From: RAM1 sp050247515
Lineage (GTDB): Bacteria > Pseudomonadota > Gammaproteobacteria > Burkholderiales > Burkholderiaceae_C
Assembly (NCBI GenBank): GCA_050247515.1
Contig: JBFWUB010000008.1
Coordinates: 124,001-188,000, forward strand
DNA: 64,000 nucleotides
Reading direction: 5' to 3'
Shown: piece after piece, positions 1 through 8,068 of the stretch
Layout: the number at the start of each line of letters is the position of its first letter
How positions within the stretch are numbered: the first letter of the stretch is position 1
The notes under the pieces: model-generated
What the model was told of the DNA's origin: nothing
What the model saw: only the letters and a program-made list of their open reading frames with translations
Databases searched by the model: none
Position numbers and translations under genes: made by a program

Positions 1-927
1 GGTGGCGGCGTTGTCCAGCAGGCCGTCTTCTTCCATGATGCGGATGGTCTCGACCCCCGCGCGCATGGCCAGCGGGTTGCCGCCGAAGGTGGTTCCGTGG
101 TTGCCCGGCTGGAAGATGTTGGCGGCCTTGGGGCCGGCCACCACGGCGCCGATGGGCACGCCCGAGCCCAGGCCCTTGGCCAGCGGCATCACATCAGGCT
201 TGATGCCGGCCCACTGGTGGGCAAACCATTTGCCGGTGCGGCCCATGCCGCATTGCACTTCGTCGATCATCAGCAGCCAGTCCTTCTGGTCGCACAGCTC
301 GCGCACCTGCTTCAGGTACTCAATGCGCATCGGGTTCACGCCGCCTTCGCCCTGGATGGTTTCAAAGAATACGGCCACGACGTTCGGGTTGCCCTCTGTG
401 GACTTCTTGAGCGCTTCAATGTCGTTCAGCGGCACGCGGATGAAACCCTCCACCAGCGGGCCGAAGCCTTTTTGCACTTTCTCGTTGCCGGTGGCCGACA
501 GGGTGGCAATGCTGCGGCCATGAAAGGCTTTCTCGTACACCACGATCTCGGGGCGCTCGATGCCCTTGTCGTGGCCGAACTTGCGCGCCAGCTTCAGCGC
601 CGCCTCGTTGGCCTCCAGGCCCGTGCAGCAGAAAAACACGTTGGTCAGGCCCGACAGCTCCACCAGCTTGGCGGCCAGCTTTTCCTGGTTGGGCACGTGG
701 TAGTAGTTGGAGCTGTGGATGATCTTGGCAATCTGGTCCTGCAAGGCAGGCACCAGCTTGGGGTGGTTGTGGCCCAGGGTATTGACCGCGATGCCGCCCA
801 GACCGTCCAGGTACTGCTTGCCGTTCACGTCCCACACGCGGGCGCCCTGGCCATGCGACAGCGCAATGGGCACGCGGCCGTAGGTGTTCATGGTGTGCGG
901 CGAAGAAGCTTCAATCAGGGCGGTCAT
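1..927 (-). CDS. argD: Acetylornithine aminotransferase (3' end outside window)
   Basis: PLP-dependent aminotransferase of arginine biosynthesis, converting N-acetylglutamate semialdehyde to N2-acetylornithine in the cytoplasm. The 309 visible codons start MTALIEASSPHTMNTYGRVP and contain the class-III landmarks LGGIAVNTLGHNHP, AFHGR, the PLP-binding aspartate in MLMIDEVQ-like LLMIDEVQCGMGRTG, and the Schiff-base lysine in LAKGLGSGVPIGA. The last 80-90 residues lie beyond position 1. The start at 927 is set by GGAGG six bases upstream. A DUF3579 gene diverges from it, a pairing seen in related genomes. Its short leader carries a terminator-like hairpin, listed separately. Confidence 0.93.
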   Translation of the reverse strand, partial: MTALIEASSPHTMNTYGRVPIALSHGQGARVWDVNGKQYLDGLGGIAVNTLGHNHPKLVPALQDQIAKIIHSSNYYHVPNQEKLAAKLVELSGLTNVFFCCTGLEANEAALKLARKFGHDKGIERPEIVVYEKAFHGRSIATLSATGNEKVQKGFGPLVEGFIRVPLNDIEALKKSTEGNPNVVAVFFETIQGEGGVNPMRIEYLKQVRELCDQKDWLLMIDEVQCGMGRTGKWFAHQWAGIKPDVMPLAKGLGSGVPIGAVVAGPKAANIFQPGNHGTTFGGNPLAMRAGVETIRIMEEDGLLDNAAT

Positions 928-935
928 GGGTCCTC

Positions 936-984
936 CAAAAAAGCAAAGCGGCCCAACGAGATGGGCCGTTGAGACGCGATTTTA
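936..984 (-). promoter_or_regulatory. argD promoter and hairpin leader (possible attenuator)
   Basis: Reading on the minus strand, a TAAAAT hexamer (984-979, five of six matches to the -10 consensus) precedes a predicted start of transcription near 972. The RNA would then begin almost at once with a 7-bp GC stem (968-962 pairing with 955-949, six-base loop) followed by CTTTGCTTTTTT, then the argD Shine-Dalgarno GGAGG. Stem plus U-rich run is the shape of an intrinsic terminator, placed directly in front of the ribosome-binding site. No good -35 was found. The role as attenuator or 5' protective stem is inference. Confidence 0.45.
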
Positions 985-1155
985 GGCGCACGACTTGCTT
1001 GCTTCCTTGACAATTCCGCATCAAAGCAATGCCCGCGGGGGCTGCGCCGTGACAGCGGACTGACAGTTCCCAACTCTTATATAAGATAGAATACTTGTGC
1101 GCCGCAGCATCAGTGATCCTGATGCCGTCGCCTCCTTCCAGACCGCCTCTACCCG

Positions 1156-1476
1156 ATGGTTTCCAGCTCCGCCAAAGAAGTCTTCATCCAGGGCCTGACC
1201 CGGGACGGCAAGACCTTTCGCCCCAGCGACTGGGCCGAGCGGCTGGCGGGCGTGATGAGCTCATTCCGCCCTGGCGGCGCCCAGCCGGGCAGCCACCTGG
1301 GTTATTCGCCCTGGTGCGTGCCGACCGTGATCAATGGCGTGAAATGCGTGGTGGTCAACCGCGAACTTCGCGAGCACGAGCCCATGGCCTGGGACTTCTG
1401 CCTGAATTTCGCCCGCGACAACGATTTGCAGGTGGCGGAGGCTTGCCTGGTGCCACAAGAAGACAACAAGCGCTGA
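1156..1476 (+). CDS. DUF3579 domain protein
   Basis: Small conserved protein of 106 residues whose whole length matches the DUF3579 family of betaproteobacteria: KEVFIQGLTRDGKTFRPSDW near the N-terminus, then a Cys-containing centre (WCVPTVINGVKCVVVNREL) and the end DFCLNFARDNDLQV. No function is established for the family. There is no signal peptide or membrane segment, so it is probably cytoplasmic. It diverges from argD across 228 bp and converges on the TA module (stop codons 29 bp apart). No strong Shine-Dalgarno sequence precedes this ATG; the start follows the family's usual length. Confidence 0.85.
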   Translation: MVSSSAKEVFIQGLTRDGKTFRPSDWAERLAGVMSSFRPGGAQPGSHLGYSPWCVPTVINGVKCVVVNRELREHEPMAWDFCLNFARDNDLQVAEACLVPQEDNKR

Positions 1477-1505
1477 AGTACCGGCTGCACGGGGTGCCCA
1501 GCCGG

Positions 1506-1811
1506 TCAAAGAATCGCCTGGAGTCCTTTGTCGGCGATGACATTGAGCAACTTCAATGCGGGCCCGGCGGGATGCGTTGCGCCCTGTTCCCACTTGCGCA
1601 CGGTAGATGCGGTGGTGTGCAGATGATGGGCGAACACCGGTTGACTAAACCTGAGCGCTTCGCGCAGGCGCTTGATGTCCGCCGCGCTGAAAGCGCGAAC
1701 TGGCGGGGGACAGATGGCGTCGAACTCGCGCATGGTCACCTTGCTGATCGCACCAGCCTCGTGCAGCGCGGCCAAATCGCCCCGCAGTGATTCAATCAGT
1801 TTGGTCGTCAC
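1506..1811 (-). CDS. HTH-type antitoxin of a toxin-first TA module
   Basis: Protein of 101 residues with a C-terminal XRE-type helix-turn-helix (AFSAADIKRLREALRFSQ ... TTASTVRKWEQGATHPAGPA), the fold of HigA/NadS-like antitoxins that neutralise a RelE-family toxin and repress their own promoter. The likely start is GTG at 1811, preceded by GGAGG with six bases spacing; an ATG between SD and GTG is out of frame and stops after two codons. It overlaps the toxin gene by 20 bp, so translation is probably coupled. Base composition is visibly less GC-rich than the flanking housekeeping genes, consistent with acquisition. Confidence 0.82.
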   Translation of the reverse strand: MTTKLIESLRGDLAALHEAGAISKVTMREFDAICPPPVRAFSAADIKRLREALRFSQPVFAHHLHTTASTVRKWEQGATHPAGPALKLLNVIADKGLQAIL

Positions 1812-2175
1812 AACATACCTCCAGCAAAACCCCGGCTTCAGTGGCCTTGCGCAATCCGTCCACCGGCAGAGCCAGGAATACCTTGCCCGCAAACTGAAGC
1901 GCCTTCCTTTCCTCCTGCGTGATGTTTGCCTGGTCGCTCTTTCGAAAGCCATGCAGGAAGACGTAGCGGCTGCCCATCCTGGCTGACACCAGCGTGCGAT
2001 AGCCGCCACTTTTTCCGCTGCCTTGACGCGCAACCCGTTTCTTGTACAGAAAGCCACCCAAATCGGCGTCAATCAAGCCAGCCTCCATTTCCTGGGCTGC
2101 CTGGCAAAGAGCCGCTTCTTGCAGCTTTTCCCCGGACTGCCATCGGGCAAAGTCCTTGCGCTTGAACACCTGCAT
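1792..2175 (-). CDS. RelE/ParE-superfamily toxin (COG4737-like)
   Basis: Protein of 127 residues resembling the longer RelE-like toxins paired with HTH antitoxins: a central LYKKRVARQGSGKSGGYRTL block, then FLHGFRKSDQANITQEE. Family members are mRNA interferases or gyrase poisons; which applies here cannot be told from sequence. The start at 2175 is supported by GGGAGGAA a few bases upstream. It is the first gene of the module, with its antitoxin downstream and overlapping, the HigBA order. A palindromic operator candidate lies 24 bp upstream. Confidence 0.82.
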   Translation of the reverse strand: MQVFKRKDFARWQSGEKLQEAALCQAAQEMEAGLIDADLGGFLYKKRVARQGSGKSGGYRTLVSARMGSRYVFLHGFRKSDQANITQEERKALQFAGKVFLALPVDGLRKATEAGVLLEVCCDDQTD

Positions 2176-2198
2176 GCCGATTCCTCCCTGCGCAGAAG

Positions 2199-2217
2199 TA
2201 TGCCCGTTTCGGGTATA
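2199..2217. promoter_or_regulatory. Palindromic operator candidate of the TA module
   Basis: Inverted repeat TATGCCCG-TTT-CGGGTATA with one mismatch between arms, 24 bp before the toxin start. On the minus strand it contains CATACT, a plausible -10 element, so a bound antitoxin would block transcription. This is the expected layout for an autoregulated type II TA module; binding is inferred. Confidence 0.5.
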
Positions 2218-2246
2218 TTTTTCCACCGCAAAAGAAATCAAGCATG

Positions 2247-2270
2247 AAAAAACCGCCCGAAGGCGGTTTC
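2247..2270 (-). terminator. Intrinsic terminator after rpsT
   Basis: On the minus strand, downstream of the rpsT stop codon, a stem AACCGCC with four-base TTCG loop and GGCGGTT is followed by a T-run of six. The stem is 7-8 bp. It ends the rpsT transcript before the TA module, which therefore needs its own promoter. Confidence 0.85.
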
Positions 2271-2341
2271 TCACTTTTGCTGGCAGCGCACCCGTTTCAA
2301 ACGGCGGGTTGAAGATCAACCCGGGCTGTTGGCCTGAAGCG

Positions 2342-2641
2342 TCAGGCGGCGGTGGCCAGGGCTTTCACCTTGGCGGACAGGCGGCTCTTGTCGCGGGCGG
2401 CCTTGTTCTTGTGAAAGATGCCCTTGTCGGCCACGGTGTCCACAATGGATTGGGCTTTGGCAAATGCCTCGGTCGCCTTGGTCTTGTCGCCGGCGGCAAC
2501 GGCCTTTTCGACGTTCTTGACGGCGGTGCGGTATTTGGAACGCAGCGAGGTGTTCGCGGCGTTGAGTTTCACGTCCTGGCGGGCGCGTTTACGGCCCGAC
2601 GCCAGGCGCGGGTTCTTCTTTTTGGGTTTGGCTGATGCCAT
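2342..2641 (-). CDS. rpsT: 30S ribosomal protein S20
   Basis: Small basic protein of 99 residues that binds 16S rRNA in the bottom of the 30S subunit. The N-terminus MASAKPKKKNPRLASGRKRA is very lysine-rich, followed by helical segments (KTKATEAFAKAQSIVDTVA, HKNKAARDKSRLSAKVKAL) typical of S20 over the usual length. AAGGAA precedes the start at 2641. It diverges from murJ across 70 bp, a common arrangement in Burkholderiales, and has its own terminator. Confidence 0.97.
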   Translation of the reverse strand: MASAKPKKKNPRLASGRKRARQDVKLNAANTSLRSKYRTAVKNVEKAVAAGDKTKATEAFAKAQSIVDTVADKGIFHKNKAARDKSRLSAKVKALATAA

Positions 2642-2711
2642 GATTGGGTTCCTTGGTGTCTGAGGATGATGCCAGCAAAGCCCTCCATTATAGACCAGCT
2701 ACACTGCACCG

Positions 2712-4277
2712 GTGAGCCTGTTCAAAGCCGCCTCCACCGTCTCCCTGCTGACCCTGGCCTCGCGCGTCACGGGGCTGGCGCGTGAACTGCTCATGGCCTC
2801 GGCCTTTGGCGCCAGCGCCCTGACGGACGCCTTCAACGTCGCCTTTCGCATCCCCAACCTGCTGCGCCGCCTGTTTGGCGAGGGCGCTTTCAGCCAGGCC
2901 TTTGTGCCCGTGCTGGCTGCCTCGCGCCAGAAAAGCGGCGATGAAGCCACCCACCGCCTGATCAGCGCCGTGGCCACGGTGCTGGCCTGGGCGCTGCTGC
3001 TGACCTGCGTGGTGGGCGTGGCGGCCGCGCCCGTGCTGGTCTGGGCGCTGGCCAGCGGCCTGAAGCAGGACCCCCAGGGCTTTGAAGCCGCGGTGCTCAT
3101 GACGCGCTGGATGTTTCCCTACATCGCCTGCATGTCGCTGGTGGCGCTGGCGGCGGGCGTGCTCAACACCTGGAAGCGCTTTGCCGTGCCCGCCGCCACG
3201 CCGGTGCTGCTGAACGTGTCCATGATCGCCGCCGCCTGGTGGGGCGCGCCCTGGTTCGCGGCGCAGGGTATTCAGCCGATTTACGCCATGGCCGCCGGCG
3301 TCATGGTGGGCGGCCTGCTGCAGCTGGGCGTGCAGATCCCGGCGCTGCACCGGCTGGGGCTGCTGCCCCGCATTGGCCTGGGCTGGGCCACCCTGCGTGA
3401 CGCCTGGCGCGACGAGGGCGTGCGCAACATCACGCGGCTGATGCTGCCGGCGCTGCTGGGCGTGGGCGTGGCGCAGGTGTCGCTGATGATCAACACGCAG
3501 ATTGCGTCCTGGCTGGCCACGGGCAGCGTGAGCTGGCTGGGCTATGCCGACCGGTTGATGGAGTTCCCCACCGCGCTGCTGGGCGTGGCGCTGGGCGTGG
3601 TGCTGATGCCGCAGCTGGCCTCCGCCCGCGCAGCCGATGACGGGCAACGCTATTCAGACCTGCTGGACTGGGGCCTGCGCCTGGTGGTGCTGCTGGCCGT
3701 GCCCACCTCGGTGGCGCTGCTGACCTTTTCCACGCCGCTGGTGGCCACGCTTTACCACTACGGCGCCTTCAAGGACAGCGACGTGGCCCAGGTGTCGCTG
3801 GCGCTGGCCGGCTACGGTGCGGGGCTGCTGGGTCTGGTGGCCATCAAGGTGCTGGCGCCGGGCTTTTACGCCAGCCAGGACATCCGCACGCCGGTGCGCA
3901 TTGCCATTGCAGTGCTGGTGATCACGCAGCTGCTGAACATCGCGCTGGTGCCGCTGCTCAAGCATGCAGGGCTGGCGCTGTCCATCGGCCTGGGCGCCAT
4001 GATCAACGCGCTGTGGCTGCTGGTGGGGCTGCTGCGCCGGGGCAGCTACCGGCCGGCGCCGGGCTGGTGGGTGTTTGGTCTGCAGGTCATTGCCGCCAGC
4101 GCGCTGCTGGCCGTTTTTTTGATGTGGGGCGCGCAGGCCGTGCCGTGGGTGGAGCTGCGCGCGCAGGGCTTCAAGCGTGCGGGGCTGCTGGCGCTGATGA
4201 TTGCGGGCGGCGTGGCGCTGTACTTTGCCGCGCTGATGGCCGCCGGCCTGAAGCTGCGCCAGCTGGTGCGGCGGTGA
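2712..4277 (+). CDS. murJ: Lipid II flippase MurJ (MviN)
   Basis: Integral inner-membrane protein of 521 residues of the MOP superfamily that moves lipid II to the periplasmic face for peptidoglycan synthesis. The N-terminal block (TVSLLTLASRVTGLARELL, DAFNVAFRIPNLLRRLFGEG, AFSQAFVPVL) is the family signature with its conserved arginines, followed by about 14 hydrophobic helices and IKVLAPGFYASQDIRTPVRI. The start is GTG at 2712, eight or so residues before the first conserved position; no strong SD is visible. It diverges from rpsT and is followed by sirB1. Confidence 0.96.
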   Translation: MSLFKAASTVSLLTLASRVTGLARELLMASAFGASALTDAFNVAFRIPNLLRRLFGEGAFSQAFVPVLAASRQKSGDEATHRLISAVATVLAWALLLTCVVGVAAAPVLVWALASGLKQDPQGFEAAVLMTRWMFPYIACMSLVALAAGVLNTWKRFAVPAATPVLLNVSMIAAAWWGAPWFAAQGIQPIYAMAAGVMVGGLLQLGVQIPALHRLGLLPRIGLGWATLRDAWRDEGVRNITRLMLPALLGVGVAQVSLMINTQIASWLATGSVSWLGYADRLMEFPTALLGVALGVVLMPQLASARAADDGQRYSDLLDWGLRLVVLLAVPTSVALLTFSTPLVATLYHYGAFKDSDVAQVSLALAGYGAGLLGLVAIKVLAPGFYASQDIRTPVRIAIAVLVITQLLNIALVPLLKHAGLALSIGLGAMINALWLLVGLLRRGSYRPAPGWWVFGLQVIAASALLAVFLMWGAQAVPWVELRAQGFKRAGLLALMIAGGVALYFAALMAAGLKLRQLVRR

Positions 4278-4325
4278 TGCGCAGCCCCGGGTTGACGCCC
4301 GCAGCACAGTCCACTACAAAGACCC

Positions 4326-5183
4326 ATGAGCTTCAGCCTCAGCACGCCCACACCGCTTGAGTATTTCGCCTCGCTGGTGCAAAGCGACGACCACTTTCCG
4401 CTGCTGGAGGCCGCCGTCAGCCTGGCCCAGGACGAATACCCCGACCTGGACGTGCAGCAGGTGCTGGGCGATGTGGACCAGCTGCTGGCCCGCCTGAAGC
4501 GCCGCCTGCCGGCGGATGCGGCGCCGCTGCACCGGCTGCGCACGCTCAACCAGTTTTTCTTTCGCGACCTGAGCTTTGGCGGCAACGTCAACGACTACTA
4601 CGACCCCGACAACAGCTACCTGAACGCCGTGCTGCGCACGCGCCGGGGCATCCCGATCTCGCTGGCCGTGCTGTGGATCGAGCTGGCCCAGGGCCTGGGC
4701 CTGCATGCGCGAGGCGTGGGTTTTCCGGGGCACTTCATGGTCAAGGTCAACCTGCCCAAGGGCCAGGTGGTGATTGACCCGTTCACCGGCCAGTCATTGA
4801 GCCGCGAGGACCTGTCCGAGCGGCTGGAGCCCTTCAAGCGGCGCAGCGGCCTGGTGGATGAATTCGAGGTGCCGCTGGGCCTGTACCTGCAGGCCGCGCC
4901 GGCGCGCGACATCATCGCGCGCATGCTGCGCAACCTCAAGGAAATCCATCGCACCCAGGAAGACTGGCAGCGCCTGATCGCCGTGCAGGACCGCCTGGTG
5001 GTGCTGCTGCCCGAAGCCTGGGCCGAATACCGCGACCGTGGCCTGGCCCACGCCGAACAGGGCCACACCGCACTGGCCGTGGCGGACCTGGAGACTTACC
5101 TGGTACACGCCCAGGACGCGCTGGACATCGACGCCATGGCCGACCGCGTGGCGGCGCTGCGGCGCGAGATGAACCGGGGCTGA
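4326..5183 (+). CDS. sirB1: SirB1-family transglutaminase-like/TPR protein
   Basis: Protein of 285 residues with the SirB1 architecture: an N-terminal transglutaminase-like core (RTRRGIPISLAVLWIELAQG, GVGFPGHFMVKV) and a C-terminal tetratricopeptide-like segment (LAHAEQGHTALAVADLETYL). The core lacks an obvious Cys at the expected nucleophile position (RGIPISL), as is usual in this family, so it is probably not a working transglutaminase. The molecular role is not established. It follows murJ by 48 bp on the same strand and may be cotranscribed with it. Confidence 0.88.
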   Translation: MSFSLSTPTPLEYFASLVQSDDHFPLLEAAVSLAQDEYPDLDVQQVLGDVDQLLARLKRRLPADAAPLHRLRTLNQFFFRDLSFGGNVNDYYDPDNSYLNAVLRTRRGIPISLAVLWIELAQGLGLHARGVGFPGHFMVKVNLPKGQVVIDPFTGQSLSREDLSERLEPFKRRSGLVDEFEVPLGLYLQAAPARDIIARMLRNLKEIHRTQEDWQRLIAVQDRLVVLLPEAWAEYRDRGLAHAEQGHTALAVADLETYLVHAQDALDIDAMADRVAALRREMNRG

Positions 5184-5211
5184 GCCGAAGATGCCCCGGG
5201 GCTGACAGTCC

Positions 5212-6156
5212 CTATGCGCCGCGCTTGAGGAACTGCGGAATCTGCTGTGATTCCGCCGGGCTGGCCGCGCGCGGCAGCGACGGCCGGTTGACCGGCTGGG
5301 CCGGCACCGCGGCCGGTCGGGTGGACGCGGCGAAGGCCGACAGGCGCCCGCCATGCACCAGTGACTCCTGGGCCGGCATCAGGCTGGCCGGGCGTGAATT
5401 GCCCAGCCGCGACGGTGCCGCCGCCACCTGAGCTGCCGGCCGGGTGGCCGGGCGCGCCGCCGGCACGGGCCGCGTGACCGGCACGGCGCGCGCGGCGGGC
5501 GACGGGTCATTGGCCGCCTGCACCGGGTTGAGCAACGGCGTCATCCAGTCCAGGATGGGCTCCCACTGCGCCAGATCGGTCGCGGCCTGGCTGGGCGTGA
5601 GGTCAAAAATCGTCAGGCCACGCTCCAGGCAGCGCACATACACCTGGGTTTCGCGCAGCACACCCAGGAACGGCAGCTTGAGCCCGGCGGACCAGTCGCG
5701 CAGCACCTGGCCGGCGGAGGTGCGCCCGTCAATGCGCATGCCCACCGTGGCCAGGCGGCAGCGCCCGCTGGCCACGCGGGGCAGGGCCATCAGCTCGGCA
5801 TGGCAGGCGGCGGCGGATTCGCGGTCAAACACCGAATGGCACACCGGCATGATGATGGCGTCGGCAAACATCACCACGCGCGCCAGCTCAAAGCCGTGCA
5901 GCCCGCCCGGCGTGTCCAGCACCACATGGGTGATGCCGGTGGGTACGCGCAACACGTTCTTCTGGTCCATGGCCCACGGCGCGACCGTGGGCAGGGCCGG
6001 GTCGCGGCGCTTGAGCCAGGTGCGGCTGGACTGCTGGCGGTCCACATCGCCCAGCATGACCGAATGCCCCTGGCGCGCGCACCACACCGCAATGTGGGCG
6101 GCCAGTGTGCTTTTGCCACTGCCACCCTTGCGGTTGACCACTGCGATAACCGGCAT
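5212..6156 (-). CDS. ParA-family ATPase, orphan
   Basis: Deviant Walker-A ATPase of 314 residues beginning MPVIAVVNRKGGSGKSTLAA, with switch region VVLDTPGG and a MinD/ParA-like core up to about residue 215. The last 100 residues are a low-complexity Pro/Ala/Arg tail (VTRPVPAARPATRPAAQ) ending IPQFLKRGA. No parB or parS is adjacent, so it is not the chromosome-partition ParA; orphan ParAs position protein cargos or polar complexes. The start at 6156 is chosen because the Walker-A strand begins there and GGAG lies seven bases upstream. Confidence 0.85.
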   Translation of the reverse strand: MPVIAVVNRKGGSGKSTLAAHIAVWCARQGHSVMLGDVDRQQSSRTWLKRRDPALPTVAPWAMDQKNVLRVPTGITHVVLDTPGGLHGFELARVVMFADAIIMPVCHSVFDRESAAACHAELMALPRVASGRCRLATVGMRIDGRTSAGQVLRDWSAGLKLPFLGVLRETQVYVRCLERGLTIFDLTPSQAATDLAQWEPILDWMTPLLNPVQAANDPSPAARAVPVTRPVPAARPATRPAAQVAAAPSRLGNSRPASLMPAQESLVHGGRLSAFAASTRPAAVPAQPVNRPSLPRAASPAESQQIPQFLKRGA

Positions 6157-6290
6157 CAGGACGCTCCAGAATTGCGACGGGAGATACAGTTTGGTACAAG
6201 TTAAGGCCAAAGTCCATACCGCACCGGCACCTGACGCTAGGAAATTTGTAGCAAAGCAACGTTTCTGGCGGCCCTTGGTAAGCTCGGGCC

Positions 6291-8048
6291 ATGGCGCATG
6301 CGGACTTCATCCAGGACCTGGCCGTGATCATGCTGATCGCGGGTCTGGTGACGCTGGTGTTCCACCGCCTCAAGCAGCCCGTGGTGCTGGGCTACATCCT
6401 GGCGGGCGTGATCATCGGCCCCTACACCCCGCCGTTTGCGCTGATCCAGGACGAACACACCATCCGCACGCTGTCCGAGCTGGGCGTGGTGTTCCTGCTG
6501 TTTGCGCTGGGGCTGGAATTCAGCCTGCGCAAGCTGGCCAGCGTGGGCCTGACGGCGGTAGTGGCGGCGGTGGTGGAAATCGCAGCCATGCTGTTCATCG
6601 GCTACTGGATCGGGCAGTACTTTGGCTGGGGCCAGATGGACTCGATCTTCCTGGGCGCCATCCTGTCGATTTCGTCCACCACCATCATCGTCAAGGCGCT
6701 GGACGAGCTGAAGCTGAAAGGCGAGCGATTTTCGCAGCTGATCTTCGGCATCCTGATCGTGGAAGACATCCTGGCCATTGCCATGATCGCGCTGCTGTCG
6801 GCCATTGCCACCACGGGCCAGGTGGATGCGCCGGCCGTGTTCAGCACGCTGGGAAAGCTGTCGCTTTTCATGGTGGTGGCGCTGGTGCTGGGCATCCTGA
6901 TCGTGCCGCGCCTGCTGGCCTATGTGGACAGCTTTGAAAGCACCGAGATGCTGCTGATCACCGTGCTGGGCCTGTGCTTTGGCTTTTGCCTGCTGGTGGT
7001 CAAGCTGGACTACAGCATTGCGCTGGGCGCGTTCATCATCGGCGCGGTCATGGCCGAATCGCGCCAGCTCAAGCGCATCGAGCGGCTGACAGAGCCGCTC
7101 AAGGACATGTTCAGCGCGATCTTTTTCGTGTCCATCGGCCTGCTGCTGGACCTGTCGGTGCTGTTCAAGTACGCCGGCCCGATTGCGCTCATCACCGCGG
7201 CCGTGGTGCTGGGCAAGGTCATTGCCTGCAGCGCGGGGGCGTTCCTGTCGGGCAATGACGGGCGCACCTCGCTCAAGGTGGGCATGGGGCTGGCGCAGAT
7301 CGGCGAGTTCTCCTTCATCATCGCGTCGCTGGGCCTGACGCTCAAGGTCACCAGCGACTTCCTCTACCCCATCGCTGTGGCCGTATCGGCGCTCACCACG
7401 CTGTTCACGCCCTACCTGATCCGCCTGTCGGACCCGCTGTCGCTGCGCGCGGGCGCGGCCATGCCGCGGCGCATGGCTGTCTGGTTTGCGCGCTACCCCG
7501 CCAAGCTGCATGCCCTGAAAAAGCGCAGCGACGAAGCCGTGCTGCGCGGGATCATCATCCGCATCCTGCTGCAGGTGCTGGTCAATTGCGCGCTGGTGGC
7601 CGCGGTGTTTGTGGCCGGCGCCTTCATCGTGACCGAGGCGGGGAGCCTGCTGACCTTTCCCGCCAAGGCGCCGCCCGAACTGCCCGACGCCATGACATGG
7701 GGGATTGCGCTGCTGATTTCGCTGCCGTTCCTGATCGCCACCTACCGCAAGCTCAAGGCGCTGAGCATGCTGCTGGCCGAAATGCTGGTGGTGCCGTCGG
7801 ACCAGGGCCATGGGGGCGCTGCGCTGCGCCGGGTGGTGACCGAGGTGATCCCGGTCCTGGCGGTGGTTGCCATCCTGGTGCTGATCAGCCTGCTCAGCGA
7901 AAGCATCCTGCCGCCCTGGCCCTGGCTGGCGGGCATCCTGGCTTGCGCGGCCGTCGTGACGGCGCTGCTGTGGAACTGGTTTGTGCGGCTGCACACCCGG
8001 CTGCAGGTGGCGCTGATCGAAACCATGGAAACACCCTCCGCTCTCTGA
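6291..8048 (+). CDS. CPA2-family monovalent cation:proton antiporter
   Basis: Inner-membrane transporter of 585 residues in the KefB/YbaL class. The N-terminal 390 residues hold about 12 hydrophobic segments with the family blocks QPVVLGYILAGVIIGP, LSELGVVFLLFALGLEFS and GMGLAQIGEFSFIIAS. Unlike KefB/KefC it lacks a C-terminal NAD-binding (RCK/TrkA-N) domain; instead residues 410-570 contain further hydrophobic helices with charged loops. The exchanged ion cannot be told. It starts 134 bp from the divergent ParA gene. Confidence 0.88.
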   Translation: MAHADFIQDLAVIMLIAGLVTLVFHRLKQPVVLGYILAGVIIGPYTPPFALIQDEHTIRTLSELGVVFLLFALGLEFSLRKLASVGLTAVVAAVVEIAAMLFIGYWIGQYFGWGQMDSIFLGAILSISSTTIIVKALDELKLKGERFSQLIFGILIVEDILAIAMIALLSAIATTGQVDAPAVFSTLGKLSLFMVVALVLGILIVPRLLAYVDSFESTEMLLITVLGLCFGFCLLVVKLDYSIALGAFIIGAVMAESRQLKRIERLTEPLKDMFSAIFFVSIGLLLDLSVLFKYAGPIALITAAVVLGKVIACSAGAFLSGNDGRTSLKVGMGLAQIGEFSFIIASLGLTLKVTSDFLYPIAVAVSALTTLFTPYLIRLSDPLSLRAGAAMPRRMAVWFARYPAKLHALKKRSDEAVLRGIIIRILLQVLVNCALVAAVFVAGAFIVTEAGSLLTFPAKAPPELPDAMTWGIALLISLPFLIATYRKLKALSMLLAEMLVVPSDQGHGGAALRRVVTEVIPVLAVVAILVLISLLSESILPPWPWLAGILACAAVVTALLWNWFVRLHTRLQVALIETMETPSAL

Positions 8049-8068
8049 GCAGCGGGCACCGCTGGCCT

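Noticed and set aside
1007..1029. TTGACA box as the -35 of a DUF3579 promoter
   Set aside because: No -10-like hexamer at 16-18 bp spacing; the AT-rich stretch at 1075-1093 is a better but still unclear candidate.
5212..6156. Chromosome-partition parA locus or replication origin
   Set aside because: No parB, parS-like palindromes, gidB/trmE or DnaA-box cluster nearby.
6237..7994. Very long open frame on the minus strand opposite the CPA2 antiporter
   Set aside because: High-GC antisense shadow: His/Gln/Arg-rich, no domain, no SD, and exactly mirrors the third-position GC of the antiporter gene.
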